Of a stretch of DNA of 25,078 bases, positions 14,341 through 21,650 are shown one piece after another; positions within the stretch are counted from its first letter, which is position 1; each line of letters opens with the position of its first letter. Under the pieces are notes generated by a model, which searched no databases, had not been told where the DNA came from, and worked only from the letters and a program-made list of their open reading frames with translations. This stretch comes from CAISDH01 sp964398805 (GTDB lineage: Archaea; Micrarchaeota; Micrarchaeia; Micrarchaeales; Micrarchaeaceae). The position numbers were made by a program, and so were the translations under genes. The stretch covers positions 1 through 25,078 of the forward strand of contig CAYNNI010000054.1 in the NCBI GenBank assembly GCA_964398805.1, read 5' to 3'.

Positions 14341-15960
14341 ATGCGGAAAGGGTTTGTCAACGAGTCCACTTACAAGGGCTTTCTAGAAAGCGGAAGGGAA
14401 CAGGAATTCGACGCGCTGTTTAACTCTGCGGTCAAGGAGGCTCGCCAGGCCTTCGGGGCTGCACATCCGATGTATATTGGAGGCCGGCCCCTCAATGCCT
14501 TTGAAAAGATAACGGAGATGTCTCCAATAGACGGTACGGTAATCGGGGTCTTCCAGAAGGGCACGGCGGAACATGCACGGCAGGCGATAAGCGCAGCGCA
14601 GAAGGCGTTTCCTTCCTGGAGTGCAACGGGATATGCCGACAGGGTCGCGCTCTTCAGAAAGGCGGCAGATCTCTTCGCAAAGGAGAAGTTCAGGCTTGCG
14701 GCCATACTGAGCTACGAGAACGCAAAGTCGAGATACGAGTCCGTAGGCGAGGTCGACGAGGCGATAGACTTCATGCGCTACTATGCGCTCGAGTTCGAGT
14801 CCAACAAGGGGTTCGAGCGCCACACAGGCATAAGACAGAGCAGCGCGAAAGTCAACGCCGGATTCCAGGGCGCGCCCTCTAGCGCAGAGAAGGTCAAGAT
14901 AGCCCTGAAGCCTTACGGCGTATTCGGCGTCATAGCGCCGTTCAACTTTCCAGTGTCGATATCGACGGGGATGAGCGTCGGCGCGATGATCTCCGGCAAC
15001 ACCGTGGTGTTCAAGCCGTCCTCCACAGACAACATGACAATGATGACCGGCCTCAAACTTTACGAGCTTTTCAAGAGCGCAGGGGTTCCAGATGGCGTCT
15101 TCAACTACGTTACCGGCCCCGGCTCGGTAATAGGTGATGCCCTGGCATCCGATGATAACGTAGCGGGAATAGCGTTCACCGGGTCCCGGGCAACTGGAAT
15201 GGGCATGCTCTCAAGGAACTTCTCTTCGGGAAAGCAGAAAGTCTTCGTGGTCGAGATGGGCGGGAAGAATCCAGCCATAGTATCGAAGAACGCAGACATA
15301 GACAATGCCGTGTCGGGCGTCGCCAGCGCCGCGTTCGGATTCGCGGGCCAGAAATGCAGCGCGCTATCCAGGCTCTACGTCCACGAGTCAATTAAGGAGA
15401 TATTCATAAGCAAGCTCATAGAAAAGCTTCGCGGACTTCGGGTTGGAAATCCGCTCGACAAGGAGAACTACATAGGGCCTCTCATAAGCGAGAGCGCGTA
15501 CAAGAAGTATGCCGACGCGGTGGAGAAGGCGCGCAAGGAAGGCAGGATCCTATATGGCGGCAGCAGGGTGAGCAACGGCCTGCAGGGGTACTACGTAGAG
15601 CCCACCTTGGTGGAGGCTATGCACGGCAGCGATCTCGTCCACAAGGAGCTTTTCGTCCCACTTCTTACTGTAGAGGGCTTCAGCGACCTCGGCGCTGCGT
15701 TGAGGATGGCAAACGATACGGATTACGGTCTGACCGCAGCTTTCTACGGCAGAAGCTCGAGGGAGATAAAGCAGTTCTGCAGCGAGATACAGGCCGGCGT
15801 GGTGTATGTGAACCGCGAAGTGAGTGCAACTACCGGCGCGATAGTGGGCGTGCACACCTTCGTGGGCTGGAAGGGCAGCGGCCTAACCGGCAAGGGCACG
15901 GGCAGCAAGTTCTACCTGCAGCAGTTCATGCACGAGCAGAGCGCGTCCGTGACAGCCTAG
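14341..15960 (+). CDS. 1-pyrroline-5-carboxylate dehydrogenase-like aldehyde dehydrogenase
   Basis: The protein has 539 residues. The aldehyde dehydrogenase fold is clear: GVIAPFNFPVS and VVFKPSS for NAD(P) binding, AFTGSRATG, the general base E305 in VVEMGGKNPAIV, and the nucleophile C339 in GFAGQKCSALSRLYV. Several features point to the glutamate-semialdehyde (P5C) branch: the long N-terminal segment ending in MYIGGRPL, GQKCSA-SR around the cysteine, and TTGAIVGVHTFVGWKGSGLTGKG at the C-terminus. That enzyme oxidises glutamate semialdehyde to glutamate in proline and arginine breakdown. No proline dehydrogenase is nearby, so the source of the aldehyde is unknown. The frame is open back to 14002, but that would cover the suf promoter and sufB; ATG 14341, about 45 nt after a TATA-like TTTTAAAATC (14292-14301), gives the family N-terminus. 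Confidence 0.85.
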   Translation: MRKGFVNESTYKGFLESGREQEFDALFNSAVKEARQAFGAAHPMYIGGRPLNAFEKITEMSPIDGTVIGVFQKGTAEHARQAISAAQKAFPSWSATGYADRVALFRKAADLFAKEKFRLAAILSYENAKSRYESVGEVDEAIDFMRYYALEFESNKGFERHTGIRQSSAKVNAGFQGAPSSAEKVKIALKPYGVFGVIAPFNFPVSISTGMSVGAMISGNTVVFKPSSTDNMTMMTGLKLYELFKSAGVPDGVFNYVTGPGSVIGDALASDDNVAGIAFTGSRATGMGMLSRNFSSGKQKVFVVEMGGKNPAIVSKNADIDNAVSGVASAAFGFAGQKCSALSRLYVHESIKEIFISKLIEKLRGLRVGNPLDKENYIGPLISESAYKKYADAVEKARKEGRILYGGSRVSNGLQGYYVEPTLVEAMHGSDLVHKELFVPLLTVEGFSDLGAALRMANDTDYGLTAAFYGRSSREIKQFCSEIQAGVVYVNREVSATTGAIVGVHTFVGWKGSGLTGKGTGSKFYLQQFMHEQSASVTA

Positions 15961-15968
15961 GCGGTCTC

Positions 15969-16364
15969 ATGCTGCGACTCCTGTACCGGCACATGACATA
16001 TAGGCGCGTCGCAGTGACTCTTCCGGGCGCGAAGCTTGACGCCCTTGTCGCAGACTCCTTTCTCAAGCACGTCATAGGCCTCATGTTTCGGGACAAGCTT
16101 GGGGCGAGGGCGGCGATGCTGTTCGTATTCCCAAGGGAGGCGAGGCATGGCATATGGATGCGCAATATGCGCTTCCCGCTAGACATAATCTGGATAAGCG
16201 GCTCCAAGAGGGTTGTGGACTTTGCGGATTGCGTCCCTGCGGAATCGAGGAGGACATACTGCCCCGCAAAAGCTGCGAAATACGTCCTGGAAGTAAATGC
16301 GGGTTTTATAAAAAGAAATAGGATAAAGAAGGGCTTAGCATTTCGGTTCGCCCTCCAACAGTAA
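15969..16364 (+). CDS. DUF192 family protein
   Basis: The 131-residue protein covers one DUF192 domain (PF02643): VADSFLKHVIGLMFRDKL, AAMLFVFPREARHGIWMRNM, FPLDIIWI, RVVDFADCVPAESRRTYCP, and AAKYVLEVNAGFIKRNRIKKG. The order and spacing of GLMFR, WMRNMRFPLDIIWI and the YVLEVNAG ending are diagnostic. Function is unknown in general; members are small, often exported or membrane-anchored in bacteria. No clear signal peptide is visible here. The ATG lies 8 bp after the aldehyde dehydrogenase stop, so the two are probably co-transcribed; ATG at 15993 is an alternative start. It is convergent with the small two-repeat gene on the minus strand. Confidence 0.85.
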   Translation: MLRLLYRHMTYRRVAVTLPGAKLDALVADSFLKHVIGLMFRDKLGARAAMLFVFPREARHGIWMRNMRFPLDIIWISGSKRVVDFADCVPAESRRTYCPAKAAKYVLEVNAGFIKRNRIKKGLAFRFALQQ

Positions 16365-16376
16365 AAAAGGCAGCTA

Positions 16377-16601
16377 TTATCTCCTGCCCCTCCTGTTCAT
16401 CTTGGCCCGTGCAACATAGCCGGCCTTGTCCACGAAGTACAGATAACCAGTCTCTCTCCTTACCTTCTCGCTAGTTACCTTGGCCTTCCTTCCCCTTGGG
16501 TTGGACTTCATCGGCGCCTTGTACGCAAAGCCGTCAGAGCCAACATAGTAGAGGTATCCATCCTCTCTGTCTATTTTTTCCCGTCCGATTCTTTCTGCCA
16601 T
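16377..16601 (-). CDS. Small basic protein with two copies of a GYLYxV repeat
   Basis: The protein has 74 residues from ATG 16601-16599. It consists of two similar units of about 32 residues: EKIDREDGYLYYVGSDGF with AYKAPMKSNPRGRK, then EKVRRETGYLYFVDKAGY with VARAKMNRRGRR. It is strongly basic, and each unit ends in an arginine/lysine-rich tail. I do not recognise a characterised family, although similar short GYLYYVD-containing proteins seem to occur in DPANN archaea. Nucleic-acid or ribosome binding is a reasonable guess from charge only. A longer frame reaches 16850, but it would run through the divergent PAC2 promoter. The short start has GGTGA a few bases upstream and a TATA box (16633-16640, minus strand TATTTAAG) at the right distance. 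Confidence 0.65.
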   Translation of the reverse strand: MAERIGREKIDREDGYLYYVGSDGFAYKAPMKSNPRGRKAKVTSEKVRRETGYLYFVDKAGYVARAKMNRRGRR

Positions 16602-16632
16602 CTCTTCACCGACGAATATCTCTCTGAATAAC

Positions 16633-16640
16633 CTTAAATA
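16633..16640 (-). promoter_or_regulatory. TATA box of the small two-repeat gene
   Basis: On the minus strand the sequence reads TATTTAAG, centred about 36 nt upstream of ATG 16601. This predicts a leader of about 10 nt that includes the GGTGA ribosome-binding motif. Just upstream of it, GTCGTC (16647-16652) and GACGAC (16670-16675) can pair. Confidence 0.5.
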
Positions 16641-16726
16641 CCTATCGTCGTCAGCACCGTCGGCACGGCGACGACAAATCGCGCCCAAAAGCGGGTTCTG
16701 CCGTCGTGCAGGCATGAACCAGTAAT

Positions 16727-16735
16727 AATTTAAAC
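16727..16735 (+). promoter_or_regulatory. TATA box of the PAC2 gene
   Basis: AATTTAAAC is centred about 31 nt upstream of ATG 16762 and predicts a transcript with a leader of only a few nucleotides. Confidence 0.45.
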
Positions 16736-16761
16736 TATCGCAGAGAATCCCTGCTGATTCA

Positions 16762-17493
16762 ATGATAGAAATCCGGATGTTCAAGAAAGTAAGCATGGCG
16801 GGCTTCACCCTGATTGAGGGATTCCCCGGTGCAGGCCTTGTGGGCCCCATGGCGATAAGCTACATAATAGACAAGCTGAAGCTCGAATACGTAGGCTACC
16901 TGCAGAGCTCCAGTTTTCCGCCGCTGGTCTCCATACACAGGAACGAGCCGATGCCTCCCATACGCGTATATTGCGGCCGCAAGGAGAAGATAGTGACCAT
17001 ATTTGCGGAGTTCTCCATCCCGCTGGAGCTGGTGTCCGAGCTGAGCGACACCGTATACAAGTTCGTGAAGAAGGCTGGCATAGCAGGCATATACTCCATA
17101 GGGGGCATACCTGTCGAGAAGCTAGTCAGCAACTCCTTCGCGATCGCATCCACCGGCAAGCTGGTCTCGGCTGCACAGGCGATGGGCATCAAGCCCATAA
17201 CCGAGGGCGTCGCGACCGGCGTCAGCGCGCTCCTGCTTGTTGACGCAACCATGGACAAGCTTCCTGACATGAACATAATGGTGCCGATACTGCCCGGCAC
17301 GGTCACCCCGAAATACGCCCAGCAGGCGATAGAGAGCCTTGGGAAGTTCGTCAAGCTGAACATAGACACGCGCGAGCTAGAGAAGGAGGCTCAGGAAGTG
17401 GAGGCGCGGATACGCGACATAATAAGCAAGCACAAGGAAGGGCACGAGAGCCTCAAGAGGGACATATACCCTGGCCCGTCCCAGTACGCGTGA
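16762..17493 (+). CDS. PAC2 family protein (proteasome assembly chaperone 2-like, COG2047)
   Basis: The protein has 243 residues. Family features are LIEGFPGAGLVGPMAISYII near residues 18-37, VGYLQSSSFPPLVSIHRNEP, VTIFAEFSIPLELVSELS, GIYSIGGIPVEK and ITEGVATGVSALLLVDA, followed by a charged C-terminal helix (LEKEAQEVEARIRDIISKHK). PAC2 proteins in archaea are related by fold to eukaryotic proteasome assembly chaperones, but their molecular role in archaea is not established. The ATG at 16762 places the conserved glycine-rich region at the usual distance from the N-terminus. It stands alone between a divergent small gene and the HMG-CoA synthase gene, which has its own TATA box. Confidence 0.88.
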   Translation: MIEIRMFKKVSMAGFTLIEGFPGAGLVGPMAISYIIDKLKLEYVGYLQSSSFPPLVSIHRNEPMPPIRVYCGRKEKIVTIFAEFSIPLELVSELSDTVYKFVKKAGIAGIYSIGGIPVEKLVSNSFAIASTGKLVSAAQAMGIKPITEGVATGVSALLLVDATMDKLPDMNIMVPILPGTVTPKYAQQAIESLGKFVKLNIDTRELEKEAQEVEARIRDIISKHKEGHESLKRDIYPGPSQYA

Positions 17494-17534
17494 GCCTTTC
17501 GCCCCTGTTTGACTGGCGACGAATGCCACCGCGG

Positions 17535-17543
17535 TATTTAAAC
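17535..17543 (+). promoter_or_regulatory. TATA box of the HMG-CoA synthase gene
   Basis: TATTTAAAC is centred about 36 nt upstream of ATG 17575, predicting transcription from near 17565 with a very short leader. Confidence 0.5.
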
Positions 17544-17574
17544 CACTTGTTTTTCTAATCGATTACGCGATCAA

Positions 17575-19446
17575 ATGGTTTCTATACGCACAGACGGTAG
17601 CATCGCTGAGGACAAACAGAAAGTCGCGATAACTGCGCTTGCATTCTCGCTCGGCAGCCTTGCGATAACGACAGAAGAAAAGGTCAAGACTATAAAGCGG
17701 CACGATGCTCCTGTCGACGCGAAGAGGGAGACTGAGCACGTCCTGCACAGGCTGGGCATAGAGAGCACTTCCGTGCCCGAGATGGGCGAGACGCCCGTGA
17801 CCAACGCCGCGCTCTCGGTCGTGAAGCTGGCGCTGCTCTACAACCTTGACCTTGGAGAGATAACAGAGGTGGATCTCGCAACCGAGTCCGCCAAGGAGCT
17901 CTCCAAGAATCTTGCGCTGGACGTGATGAAGCTGGTAAACTCCGCAAGCAGGGAGCTCGGCAAAAAGGGCATCCACATAGGGCGCTTCAGGGAGCTGGGC
18001 AACGGGGACGGGCACAGCGCCGTGCACACCAACCAGCTCCAGAATGCCTGCGCCTCCGCATGGCAGGCGCTCTATGGCACCGCCAAGGATGGACTAAGCA
18101 AGCTCAGCAAGAAGCTCATAATCGCATCTGACCACGCCAATTACGTGTTCGGCACCCCTGCCGATGAAACGAACGGCTTCGGCGCTGTGGCGTTCCTGGT
18201 GGAGAACGCGGAGAACGCCAAAGGACGCGGCCTCCACATTTCTTCGAGGTTCCTCGGCGAGGCGAACATAAGCAGCAAGGAGTTCCTGAAGAGCCTTGCG
18301 CTCGAGATGGGTAGCGGCCTCGGGATAATAAACACGGATCCGATAGTGTCCGGAACGCACTCGGACTACACGTACATGTTCCTCAACTTCGAGGCGTTGA
18401 ACGTCGCGTTCAAGAACGCAGGCCTAAACATCAGGAGCATAGGTGCGCTGGGGCGCTACGATGCGCTGATGCACCTGCCCTACGCGACAATACCCCTGTC
18501 AGCCGTGGCGTACTTCATCAGGCATCTCGCGCATGATGGCGACGGCCTGAAGGCATCATTGCTCAAGCAGACTGGCATGGCCGAGCCGTTCACCGACGGA
18601 TTTACAACGCTAAGGAGCCAGTTCAAGTTCATACACGACCTCGGCGAGATAAGCATACCCCTCGATGTCGCGAGGGAGAACCTGAAGAGGCTTGGCGACA
18701 CGGACTTCGAGAAGCCGGTCAGGTCTGCGCTTCAGGACAGGTGCCTCGCTAAGGTAGAGGGGCTTTTGCCTCAGTTCTCCAGGTGTGCCGGCGACGAGTT
18801 GGTGAGGCTCACAGAGAAGCACCCTGTCGAGGGCGAGGCGCGGAGCGCAATTCTTTCGGCGGCGGAGGTCCTTCGCTTGCTTTCCGGCAAGGGCAGCTGC
18901 ACGCTCGCCGATGCGGAGGCCGCGTTCAAGTCAACAAAAGCCCTTCTGAGCGATTTTGCGAAAAGGGACACCGAATACAACAACAGGCTCCGGGAAACAG
19001 AGGAGTTCAAGTACATACTGAAGGAGATTCACATAATGGAGTCTTCCAGGCTCACGAAAAAAGTGGGCAACATAGACACCGGCTCCGCGGGCCTCGGCCT
19101 GATAAGCCACGTTCTCGAGGCTGGAAGCGGGGAGAAGCCCATCATAGTGTTCGGATACGGCAGCGGATCGTCAGCGGTCGTGGTGGCGCTGCAACCCAAG
19201 GACATAGGCTACATGCGAATGGCACTCGAAATCAACGAGCGCCACGAATTCGAATCAAGGCAGTACATAGGCGCGGAAGAATACTCGCACAGGAGGCGCG
19301 CCGGCTTGGAGCTCGTCCCCGCGGACGAAAGGCTTCCGATATGGGGCAACTCCCTCTCTGGCTATGGCGTGAACAGCGCTTCCCTGTACGCTCTTGCGCA
19401 GAGCCTCAAGGGGCAAGAAAAGGTTCCAGAGAAGAGCAGGATGTAG
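17575..19446 (+). CDS. Hydroxymethylglutaryl-CoA synthase, unusually long
   Basis: This enzyme joins acetyl-CoA and acetoacetyl-CoA to HMG-CoA, the entry to the mevalonate route that feeds archaeal lipids. The catalytic trio is readable: E104 in DLATESAKELS, C159 in LQNACASAWQAL and H300 in LMHLPYATIPLSA. NTDPIVSGTHSDYTYMFLNF and the late FGYGSGSSAVV (from residue 526) also match. The N-terminal region is divergent, and there is an insert between E104 and C159 compared with characterised enzymes. At 623 residues it is far longer than usual archaeal (about 350), bacterial (about 390) or animal (about 470-520) forms. Most of the excess is a helical, charged stretch of roughly 100 or more residues between H300 and FGYGSG (about residues 345-490). 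The YGSG half resembles bacterial and eukaryotic enzymes more than archaeal ones. The start has a good TATA box. Confidence 0.85.
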   Translation: MVSIRTDGSIAEDKQKVAITALAFSLGSLAITTEEKVKTIKRHDAPVDAKRETEHVLHRLGIESTSVPEMGETPVTNAALSVVKLALLYNLDLGEITEVDLATESAKELSKNLALDVMKLVNSASRELGKKGIHIGRFRELGNGDGHSAVHTNQLQNACASAWQALYGTAKDGLSKLSKKLIIASDHANYVFGTPADETNGFGAVAFLVENAENAKGRGLHISSRFLGEANISSKEFLKSLALEMGSGLGIINTDPIVSGTHSDYTYMFLNFEALNVAFKNAGLNIRSIGALGRYDALMHLPYATIPLSAVAYFIRHLAHDGDGLKASLLKQTGMAEPFTDGFTTLRSQFKFIHDLGEISIPLDVARENLKRLGDTDFEKPVRSALQDRCLAKVEGLLPQFSRCAGDELVRLTEKHPVEGEARSAILSAAEVLRLLSGKGSCTLADAEAAFKSTKALLSDFAKRDTEYNNRLRETEEFKYILKEIHIMESSRLTKKVGNIDTGSAGLGLISHVLEAGSGEKPIIVFGYGSGSSAVVVALQPKDIGYMRMALEINERHEFESRQYIGAEEYSHRRRAGLELVPADERLPIWGNSLSGYGVNSASLYALAQSLKGQEKVPEKSRM

Positions 19447-19487
19447 CCCGGTTTGACGTCAGCAGCGCGTCCCAGCGCGCGCAACAA

Positions 19488-19497
19488 GCCTTAAAAA
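19488..19497 (+). promoter_or_regulatory. TATA box of tRNA-Leu
   Basis: CCTTAAAAAC lies about 30 nt before the first base of the tRNA, the usual distance for archaeal tRNA promoters. Confidence 0.45.
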
Positions 19498-19521
19498 CAG
19501 CTAATCAGATATTAGCCATAG

Positions 19522-19625
19522 GCAGGGGTTGCGGAGTCCGGTCTGGATAAAAGCCACGGAAAAACGCGCGGGACCTAAGATCCCGTGGCCTAGCGCATTC
19601 GTGAGTTCAAATCTCACCCCCTGCA
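19522..19625 (+). tRNA. tRNA-Leu (anticodon UAA) with a probable intron in the D arm
   Basis: The acceptor GCAGGGG (19522-19528) pairs with CCCCTGC (19618-19624), discriminator A. The anticodon stem CGGGA/TCCCG encloses CCTAAGA, anticodon TAA (19576-19578). A long variable region (19586-19600) and a T arm GTGAG TTCAAAT CTCAC (19601-19617) follow; this is a type II tRNA. The gene is 104 nt, about 18-20 nt more than a normal archaeal tRNA-Leu. The excess is in the D arm: GCG (19531-19533) and CGC (19565-19567) are separated by 31 nt. Within it, TCCG (19537-19540) pairs with CGGA (19557-19560), flanked by GAG and CCA, which makes a 3-nt/4-bp/3-nt bulge-helix-bulge-like element. Removing 19536-19555 would leave an 84-nt tRNA with GG in its D loop. 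Confidence 0.85.
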
Positions 19626-19747
19626 CATGAAACGCCCTAGCGGATGCGCGCCTAAAGCAGATTCCGCTGATACAAAGCACTTTATCTTTTCTGACGCATC
19701 GTAGTGCGAATGGGTCGCATGCAAGCATGTTTTAGGCCCAGTTCGCC

Positions 19748-19969
19748 ATGGAGTACCTGATGACCTACGGGTGGGCCATACTGATTATATCCGTGGTGCT
19801 TGCCGCGCTTTTCCAGCTCGGCGCGTCTTCAGCCTGCGCAGCCGCAGAGCCTGGTCGCCTGGTGGCCCACGCCAGCAACTCCAACGACTATAGCGGCAAC
19901 GGCAGCAGCGGCGCGCCCACCAACGTGGTGTACACAAGCAGCTGGAGCAGTGGCTACACCCTGCGCTGA
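19748..19969 (+). pseudogene. Class III signal peptide (pilin-like) protein with a LamG-like remnant, probably frameshifted
   Basis: The open frame (73 residues) begins MEYLMTYGWAILIISVVL, then AALFQLG, a short type IV pilin-like N-terminal helix of the kind common in Micrarchaeota-like genomes. Further on it reads SNDYSGNGSSGAPTNVVYTS, which looks like the start of a LamG/concanavalin-type domain (typically SLVAWWP...NDYSGNGNNG..TNVTYT). The SLVAWWP part is present only in another frame, at 19851-19871, so at least two small indels seem to flank it. The frame then stops at TGA 19967-19969, soon after the TNVVYT strand, while the domain should continue for over 100 residues. Nothing resembling the rest is visible before the next gene at 20035. 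I infer a decayed surface-protein gene; sequencing errors or a genuinely short peptide are alternatives. Confidence 0.55.
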
Positions 19970-20034
19970 CGGCGAGAAAGGTATTTAGAATTGAAGATTC
20001 CAATCATAATGCTCTATTCTGCCAGGCAGCCATT

Positions 20035-21474
20035 ATGAACGATAGTTACGACGTAATTGTAGCGGGCGCAGGCATGGCAGGATCCCTTGCAGCCGCAGCA
20101 GCAGCGAAGGCAGGCGCCAGCGTAGCTCTTCTTGATAGGAACAAGGCGCAGGAGCCGGGCAAGAAGACCAATTGGGGGTGGGTCTGCGGCGACGCCGTCG
20201 CGGAGGGCCACCTAGACTTCGTGCACTCGAAGCTCGGGGTGCGCTTCAACTACCCCGAACTGGAGCAGAAGGTTGAGGGCGTCATAGCGCTGTCGCCTGA
20301 CCTGAACCATAGGTACAGGTTCGAAGGCACAGGCTACATGCTGGACAGGCCCGAGTTCGAGCGCAGGCTTCTCGAGATTGCGGTTAAGAGCGGCGCAGAG
20401 CACGTGCCAGAATTCGAAGTGGAAGGCCCCATCATAGAGGGCAGCGCAGCCGCTGGCATATTCGGGAGGGACAAGGAGAAGCTGCGGAAGGAGCTGCACG
20501 CGAAGGTAGTGATCGACGCCCTAGGCGTAGCCACCACTCTTAGAAGGAAGCTCCCTGCAAACAGCTATGTAGACCGTGACATTGACGTGAGTGACCTGGA
20601 GTCCACTGGCAGGTACATATACGAGTTCGACCCTGACCACGAGGACCTGAACTACTTCGACCAGAAGAACGCGCTCGTGCACCTGAACCAGGTCATCGCG
20701 CCCGGCGGCTATGGCTGGGTGTTCCCGCAAGGCAAGAACAAGGTCAACATTGGCATAGGCGTACAGAAGCAGAGCCTTGAGATACGCAACAGTAAGCTGG
20801 GCAAGAAGGACACGCTCCACACGCTCATGGACGAGTACGTGCGCACCAACCCAGTGCTCAAGGGCGTGCGCCTTTTCAACAAGGACAACAACGGCGTGGG
20901 CTACTGGTCCGTTGCAGTGCGCAGGCAGCTTCCGTGCATGGTTTTCAACGGATACATCGGCGCCGGGGACAGCATGGCGATGCCGAATCCGCTCAGCGCA
21001 GGCGGCATAGGCCCGTCGCTAATCGCAGGCATACTCGCGGGCGAGAACGCCGCGCGCGCAGTGGAGGCGAGAGACACCAGCATAGCAGGCCTTTGGAACT
21101 ACAACGTCGAATTCGTCAAGGCGTACGGCAACAAGACCGCAGGGCTGGAGGTGCTCCGGGTGTATCTGCAGTCGCTTAACAACGACCGGATCAACTACGG
21201 CATGCGCACCTTCCTGACCGGCCAGGAAGCCGTGGACCTGAGCTACGGCCTCGTCCCGGAGCTCGGCATAGCCACGAAGTTCGAGCTCATACTAAAGGGC
21301 GCTTCAAACCTGAGGGCATTTTCCAACCTAGTCCACGTCGTGAAGACGATGAAGCAGCTCAACGAGATGTACGGCAGCTATCCAACATCGCCGGCAGGCT
21401 TCGAGAGGTGGCGCGCCTCCGTGGACAAGGAACTGGAGGACGCAAAGTCAAGGTTCGCGCCCAATCCCATTTGA
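20035..21474 (+). CDS. Geranylgeranyl reductase family FAD protein
   Basis: The protein has 479 residues. The N-terminus has the FAD dinucleotide fold (VIVAGAGMAGSLAAAAAAKAG, with acidic LLDRN). WVCGDA with C51 matches the conserved CGD near the flavin in archaeal geranylgeranyl reductases. The lipid-binding motif YxWxFP is present as YGWVFPQGKNKVNIGIGV. GDSMAMPNPLSAGGIGPSLI is the second FAD segment. These enzymes saturate geranylgeranyl chains of archaeal ether lipids or related polyprenols, usually with ferredoxin or NADPH as donor. At 479 residues it is longer than the typical ~400-450, with an extended C-terminal part. It is the second lipid-pathway gene in this stretch, after HMG-CoA synthase. 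Its stop lies 8 bp before rpoK, so the two may be co-transcribed. Confidence 0.9.
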   Translation: MNDSYDVIVAGAGMAGSLAAAAAAKAGASVALLDRNKAQEPGKKTNWGWVCGDAVAEGHLDFVHSKLGVRFNYPELEQKVEGVIALSPDLNHRYRFEGTGYMLDRPEFERRLLEIAVKSGAEHVPEFEVEGPIIEGSAAAGIFGRDKEKLRKELHAKVVIDALGVATTLRRKLPANSYVDRDIDVSDLESTGRYIYEFDPDHEDLNYFDQKNALVHLNQVIAPGGYGWVFPQGKNKVNIGIGVQKQSLEIRNSKLGKKDTLHTLMDEYVRTNPVLKGVRLFNKDNNGVGYWSVAVRRQLPCMVFNGYIGAGDSMAMPNPLSAGGIGPSLIAGILAGENAARAVEARDTSIAGLWNYNVEFVKAYGNKTAGLEVLRVYLQSLNNDRINYGMRTFLTGQEAVDLSYGLVPELGIATKFELILKGASNLRAFSNLVHVVKTMKQLNEMYGSYPTSPAGFERWRASVDKELEDAKSRFAPNPI

Positions 21475-21482
21475 GTGACTGC

Positions 21483-21650
21483 ATGGAATACACAAAATTC
21501 GAGAAGGCGAGGATCATCGGCGCGCGGGCGCTGCAGCTCGCGTACGGCGCCCCGCCGCTCGTCAATGTCCCGGAAGGCGAAACCGACCCGCTCAACCTCG
21601 CGGCTCTGGAGTTCGACAAGGGCGTCATACCCATAACGATACTCAGATGA
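21483..21650 (+). CDS. rpoK: DNA-directed RNA polymerase subunit K (Rpo6)
   Basis: The protein has 55 residues from ATG 21483. TKFEKARIIGARALQLAYGA, PPLVNVP, DPLNLAALEF and GVIPITI are the conserved core of the omega/Rpb6/RpoK family, which helps assemble the polymerase around the largest subunit. A longer frame (from 21408) would overlap the preceding gene and add a non-conserved tail, so the short start is chosen; archaeal RpoK is normally 55-60 residues. It ends TILR instead of the usual short basic tail. It lies apart from other polymerase or ribosomal genes, which is less usual. The last 8 bp overlap the 3' end of the metallophosphoesterase gene on the other strand. Confidence 0.9.
   Translation: MEYTKFEKARIIGARALQLAYGAPPLVNVPEGETDPLNLAALEFDKGVIPITILR

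Noticed and set aside
16602..16850. N-terminal extension of the small two-repeat protein
   Set aside because: It would overlap the divergent PAC2 gene and both TATA boxes, and the added residues do not resemble the repeats.
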